Shown in pieces: positions 23,317 through 25,565 of a stretch of DNA of 25,565 bases. The notes beneath the pieces are model-generated. The model was given only the letters and a program-made list of their open reading frames with translations, had not been told where the DNA came from and did not search any database. This DNA comes from HGM05190 sp964394205 (GTDB taxonomy: Bacteria > Bacteroidota > Bacteroidia > Bacteroidales > Muribaculaceae): positions 1 to 25,565 of the forward strand of contig CAYMVS010000026.1 of assembly GCA_964394205.1 (NCBI GenBank), written 5' to 3'. Within the stretch, counting starts at the first letter, position 1; each line of letters begins with the position of its first letter. The translations under genes were made by a program, and so were the position numbers.

Positions 23317-24047
23317 TTGATGACCAGTGAGGCGAGAGTGAGGCCAACGGTGGCGGTGACGGTCACCAACGCGCCATTGATAACTGATTTGTTGAATGTC
23401 ATGGCTCCCGATGTGTCGTCGGGCGAGGGATGGTTTTTCAACAGCTCGGGGCTGAAAACCGCTTTAAACTTGCGCCGGGGCATGTTGCCGGTGTGCTTGA
23501 ACCGTCGCCTCAGGGCAGCGGCCAGGGGACACCCCTGTACCTTCCAGAACTCGGCCACGCTGACCCGGGTCGGGTCGCTCTTGAGGGCGGCCCCCATCGA
23601 TGAGAAAAAAACAGGGCCGCTCAACGAGGTGGCGTGAAGTATAAGGCGAGCCTTATCGGCAAGCGAGTCGATGGCATCTATAATGTAGTCATACTTTTCA
23701 AGATCAAACCCGCGGGCCGTCTGGTCGTCATAGCGCGCTACAATCGGCTCTATCACGGCATCAGGATTAATGAGCCGCAGGTTTGCAGCGAGCACCTCGG
23801 CTTTATGCTGTCCAATCGTGAGAATGTTGGCCATAGGCTGCCGGTTGATATTTGACTCGGCAACCACATCGGGGTCGACGATGGTAAGATGTCCTATACC
23901 CGAGCGAATAAGCGCGTCGGCAGTCCATCCCCCAACTCCACCGACGCCAAAAATGATGACTCGTGCCGATTGCAGACTCTCGATGCCGGCACGTCCCACA
24001 AGGCGCTCGACCCGGTTGAGACGGTTTGTAGATGATGTCCCGCTCAT
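23286..24047 (-). CDS. tcdA: tRNA threonylcarbamoyladenosine dehydratase (TcdA/YgdL-like)
   Basis: This 253-residue E1-like enzyme uses ATP to dehydrate t6A37 in tRNA to the cyclic form ct6A. It has RVERLVGRAGIESL at the start, the nucleotide-binding loop FGVGGVGGW at 33-41, IVDPDVVAESNINRQ (the acidic residue and Arg used for ATP), YIIDAIDSLADK, and VQGCPLAAALRRRFK as in this family. Its ATG overlaps the stop of the upstream unknown gene in an ATGA, so the two are translationally coupled. The C-terminal end has a hydrophobic segment (INGALVTVTATVGLTLASLV) that is normal for the family. It may need a partner sulfur-acceptor protein, which is not seen here. Confidence 0.93.
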   Translation of the reverse strand: MSGTSSTNRLNRVERLVGRAGIESLQSARVIIFGVGGVGGWTADALIRSGIGHLTIVDPDVVAESNINRQPMANILTIGQHKAEVLAANLRLINPDAVIEPIVARYDDQTARGFDLEKYDYIIDAIDSLADKARLILHATSLSGPVFFSSMGAALKSDPTRVSVAEFWKVQGCPLAAALRRRFKHTGNMPRRKFKAVFSPELLKNHPSPDDTSGAMTFNKSVINGALVTVTATVGLTLASLVINTAHNRHGGL

Positions 24048-24394
24048 TGCTCGCCCGACAGTTTCATCCTTATACGGTCAAGCAGGTTGGCCTTGGCCAT
24101 CTTGACATGAACATGCACCTTGTTGTCCTTCTTTGACAGGAAGATGATCGACGAGTGCAGCACAATTGCCACGACGTTTTCAAACTCAAGAATTTCATGG
24201 ACGCGGTGAAGGGCGATTGTGTGGAAAGGTGAGCGCTGGTCAACACTGCCGATGACGATGTTATGGTCGTCGATAAAAATGTTGTGCTGCTCAAGATTTT
24301 CAGCAAACAGCAGGGGGATGTCAAGCTGATCAGGGCTTGAAGGCCGCTTGTGATACTTCTTGTAGATGGCTTCTATTACTTTGTCGGTGAGCAT
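24044..24394 (-). CDS. Conserved-looking 116-residue protein, unknown function
   Basis: The protein starts MLTDKVIEAIYKKYHKRP and has no signal peptide or membrane helix. It looks like a small alpha/beta protein: an N-terminal helix with Lys/Tyr, then FAENLEQHNIFIDDHNIVIGS, RSPFHTIALHRVHEIL, ENVVAIVLHSSIIFLSKKDN and a basic C-terminal helix (AKANLLDRIRMKLSGEQ). It is rich in His and hydrophobic strands. I do not recognise a family. The 4-base ATGA overlap with tcdA suggests coupled translation and perhaps a linked role in tRNA modification, but this is inference from position only. Confidence 0.75.
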   Translation of the reverse strand: MLTDKVIEAIYKKYHKRPSSPDQLDIPLLFAENLEQHNIFIDDHNIVIGSVDQRSPFHTIALHRVHEILEFENVVAIVLHSSIIFLSKKDNKVHVHVKMAKANLLDRIRMKLSGEQ

Positions 24395-24521
24395 GTTTTT
24401 GAGAGTCTTGCGGTTAGAAAGAAGTGCAACGGCGTCCCTGCATCAGCGCCAGGGGGGGAGTGTGTTTATTGTCATCGTGCCTTTGCATTATTTATAACAC
24501 CGTAGATTAAGAATGGTTTAC

Positions 24522-24547
24522 AAAATGTTACAATTTTGCAACATTTT
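24522..24547. promoter_or_regulatory. Operator-like AT-rich palindrome
   Basis: AAAATGTT-A-CAA-TT-TTG-C-AACATTTT is a 26-base palindrome: 11 of 12 arm pairs match around a TT centre (only 24530/24539 differ). It lies 128 bases upstream of the 116-residue gene and 93 bases below the end of the oadB-like gene. It could be a dimeric regulator site for the tcdA unit or a weak AU hairpin. No matching regulator is in the window. Confidence 0.4.
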
Positions 24548-24575
24548 TTTAGTCTGCAAATATGAGAGACAATAT

Positions 24576-24619
24576 GAGGCGACCACCGCCAGGCGTCAAC
24601 CGCCGTCGATGGTCGCCTC
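24576..24619 (-). terminator. Hairpin after the oadB-like gene
   Basis: GAGGCGACCA (24576-24585) pairs perfectly with TGGTCGCCTC (24610-24619). Inside, GGCG/CGCC (24592-24595/24601-24604) forms a second stem with a 5-base loop. It begins 20 bases after the oadB stop. No U-tract follows on the minus strand (ATATTG), so terminator function is likely but not certain. Confidence 0.65.
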
Positions 24620-24639
24620 TATTCAGGGATAAAACGTTA

Positions 24640-25565
24640 TCAGGCCAGGAAGCCCAGGAGTACACCTGCAGCCACAGCCGAGCCGATCACGCCTGCCACA
24701 TTGGGACCCATGGCATGCATCAGCAGGTAGTTGCTGGGGTCATACTCGAGGCCCAGGTTGTTTGAGATACGCGCCGACATGGGCACAGCCGAGACGCCGG
24801 CGTTGCCAATGAGGGGATTGATTTTCTTTGACTTGGGCAATACAAGATTGAAAAGCTTGACAAAAAGCACGCCCGAGGTAGAGGCGATGATAAACGCCAT
24901 GAAACCGAGAGCAAAGATGCCGATTGTCTCTTTGGTGAGGAACTCGCTTGCCTGAGTCGAGGCACCCACGGTCATACCCAGGAGTATGGTGACAATGTCG
25001 GTCAACGCGTTTGATGCTGTTTTGGCCAGACGGGTTGTCACGCCACACTCGCGCAGGAGGTTACCGAAGAAGAGCATACCCAACAGGGGCAGACCCGATG
25101 GAACGACAAAACAGGTGAGAAGCATGCCGACGATCGGGAAGATAATCTTCTCGTTCTGCGAGACGGCGCGTGCCGGTTTCATCTTGATGAGTCGCTCCTT
25201 TTTGGTTGTGAAGAGTCGCATGATGGGGGGCTGGATGACAGGCACAAGAGCCATGTAGGAGTAGGCCGACACGGCGATGGCACCCATCAGGTTGGGAGCG
25301 AGCTTCGACGACAGGAAGATAGCCGTGGGGCCGTCGGCGCCGCCGATGATAGCGATAGCACCGGCCTGATCCGGGGCAAACCCGAGGGCGAGGGCCACCA
25401 TGTAGGCGCCGAAGATACCAAACTGGGCGGCAGCGCCGATGAGCATCAGCTTAGGATTGGCAATGAGGGCCGAGAAGTCGGTCATGGCACCGATGCCGAG
25501 GAATATCAGCGGAGGATACCATCCGGCGCTCACACCGTTATAGAGGATATTGAGCACCGAACCCT
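24640..25565 (-). CDS. Na+-translocating decarboxylase beta subunit (OadB-like), 5' end outside window
   Basis: The frame runs off the window edge. The first codons seen read GSVLNILYNGVSAGWYPPLI, so roughly the first 80-120 residues are missing; a GTG at 25557 is an internal Val, not the start. The protein is a multi-helix membrane subunit that couples decarboxylation of a biotin-bound carboxyl group to Na+ export. Diagnostic motifs are FLGIGAMTDFSALIANP, IIGGADGPTAIFLSSKLAPNLMG (with the Asp of the Na+ site), SYMALVPVIQPPIMRLFTTKKER, INPLIGNAGVSAVPMSARIS and LLMHAMGPNVAGVIGSAVAAG at the end. Whether the complex uses oxaloacetate or methylmalonyl-CoA depends on partner genes outside the window; in Bacteroidales the latter (succinate to propionate) is common. 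Confidence 0.95.
   Translation of the reverse strand, partial: GSVLNILYNGVSAGWYPPLIFLGIGAMTDFSALIANPKLMLIGAAAQFGIFGAYMVALALGFAPDQAGAIAIIGGADGPTAIFLSSKLAPNLMGAIAVSAYSYMALVPVIQPPIMRLFTTKKERLIKMKPARAVSQNEKIIFPIVGMLLTCFVVPSGLPLLGMLFFGNLLRECGVTTRLAKTASNALTDIVTILLGMTVGASTQASEFLTKETIGIFALGFMAFIIASTSGVLFVKLFNLVLPKSKKINPLIGNAGVSAVPMSARISNNLGLEYDPSNYLLMHAMGPNVAGVIGSAVAAGVLLGFLA

Overview
The window looks like a chromosomal segment from a Bacteroidales gut bacterium, most likely Muribaculaceae or a close relative. Supporting signs are the Bacteroidota promoter form (TTTG or TTG, about 19-20 nt, then TAnnTTTG) in front of several units, weak ribosome binding sites, a DUF4494 protein, fimbrillin and DUF4906 lipoproteins, a TolC/HlyD/twin ABC-2 permease exporter, a Bacteroidetes-type transketolase (SDGG motif) and a Na+-translocating decarboxylase beta subunit. 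No rRNA, CRISPR array, insertion sequence or prophage was seen. The family-level assignment is inference.

Layout. At 1-546 lies the 3' end of a pyruvate:ferredoxin oxidoreductase gene, closed by a strong terminator. From 6372 down to 633 (minus strand) runs a tight operon: TolC-like outer membrane protein, HlyD-like adaptor, two ABC-2 permeases and a Cof-type HAD phosphatase. No ATPase gene is present. From 11090 down to 6526 (minus) lie DUF4494 protein, YggS-type PLP protein, a sugar-type MFS transporter and transketolase, with a promoter at 11180-11210 and a pseudoknot-topology element after transketolase. At 11258-12815 (plus) three short units follow each other: a probable structured small RNA of about 205 nt, tRNA-Pro(UGG), and two overlapping small lipoprotein genes. 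The promoter -33 boxes of the second and third units sit inside the T-tract of the preceding terminator. From 15097 down to 12845 (minus) are era and der. At 15554-16768 (plus) is a probably highly expressed OmpA-like porin with a long leader.

A gene-poor stretch of almost 1 kb (16825-17798) follows. It holds a hairpin-dense GC-rich block, a 10-bp inverted repeat around an AT-rich promoter-like segment, and a second promoter. This leads into a three-gene fimbrial operon (17799-23213): two tandem fimbrillin-like lipoproteins and an 854-residue DUF4906-type putative tip protein. The tip gene changes composition at about residue 430, next to an A9 tract. The window ends with a minus-strand pair, an unknown 116-residue protein and a TcdA-like dehydratase, and the C-terminal part of an OadB-like Na+ pump subunit.

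The least explained items are the small RNA at about 11294-11499, the crossed 8-bp pairings at 6453-6498, the possible DNA- or RNA-level switching around the fimbrial operon, and the paired small lipoproteins. No complete new system is claimed. The fimbrial locus, with a possible upstream switch and a homopolymer in its tip gene, is the best candidate for unusual biology.
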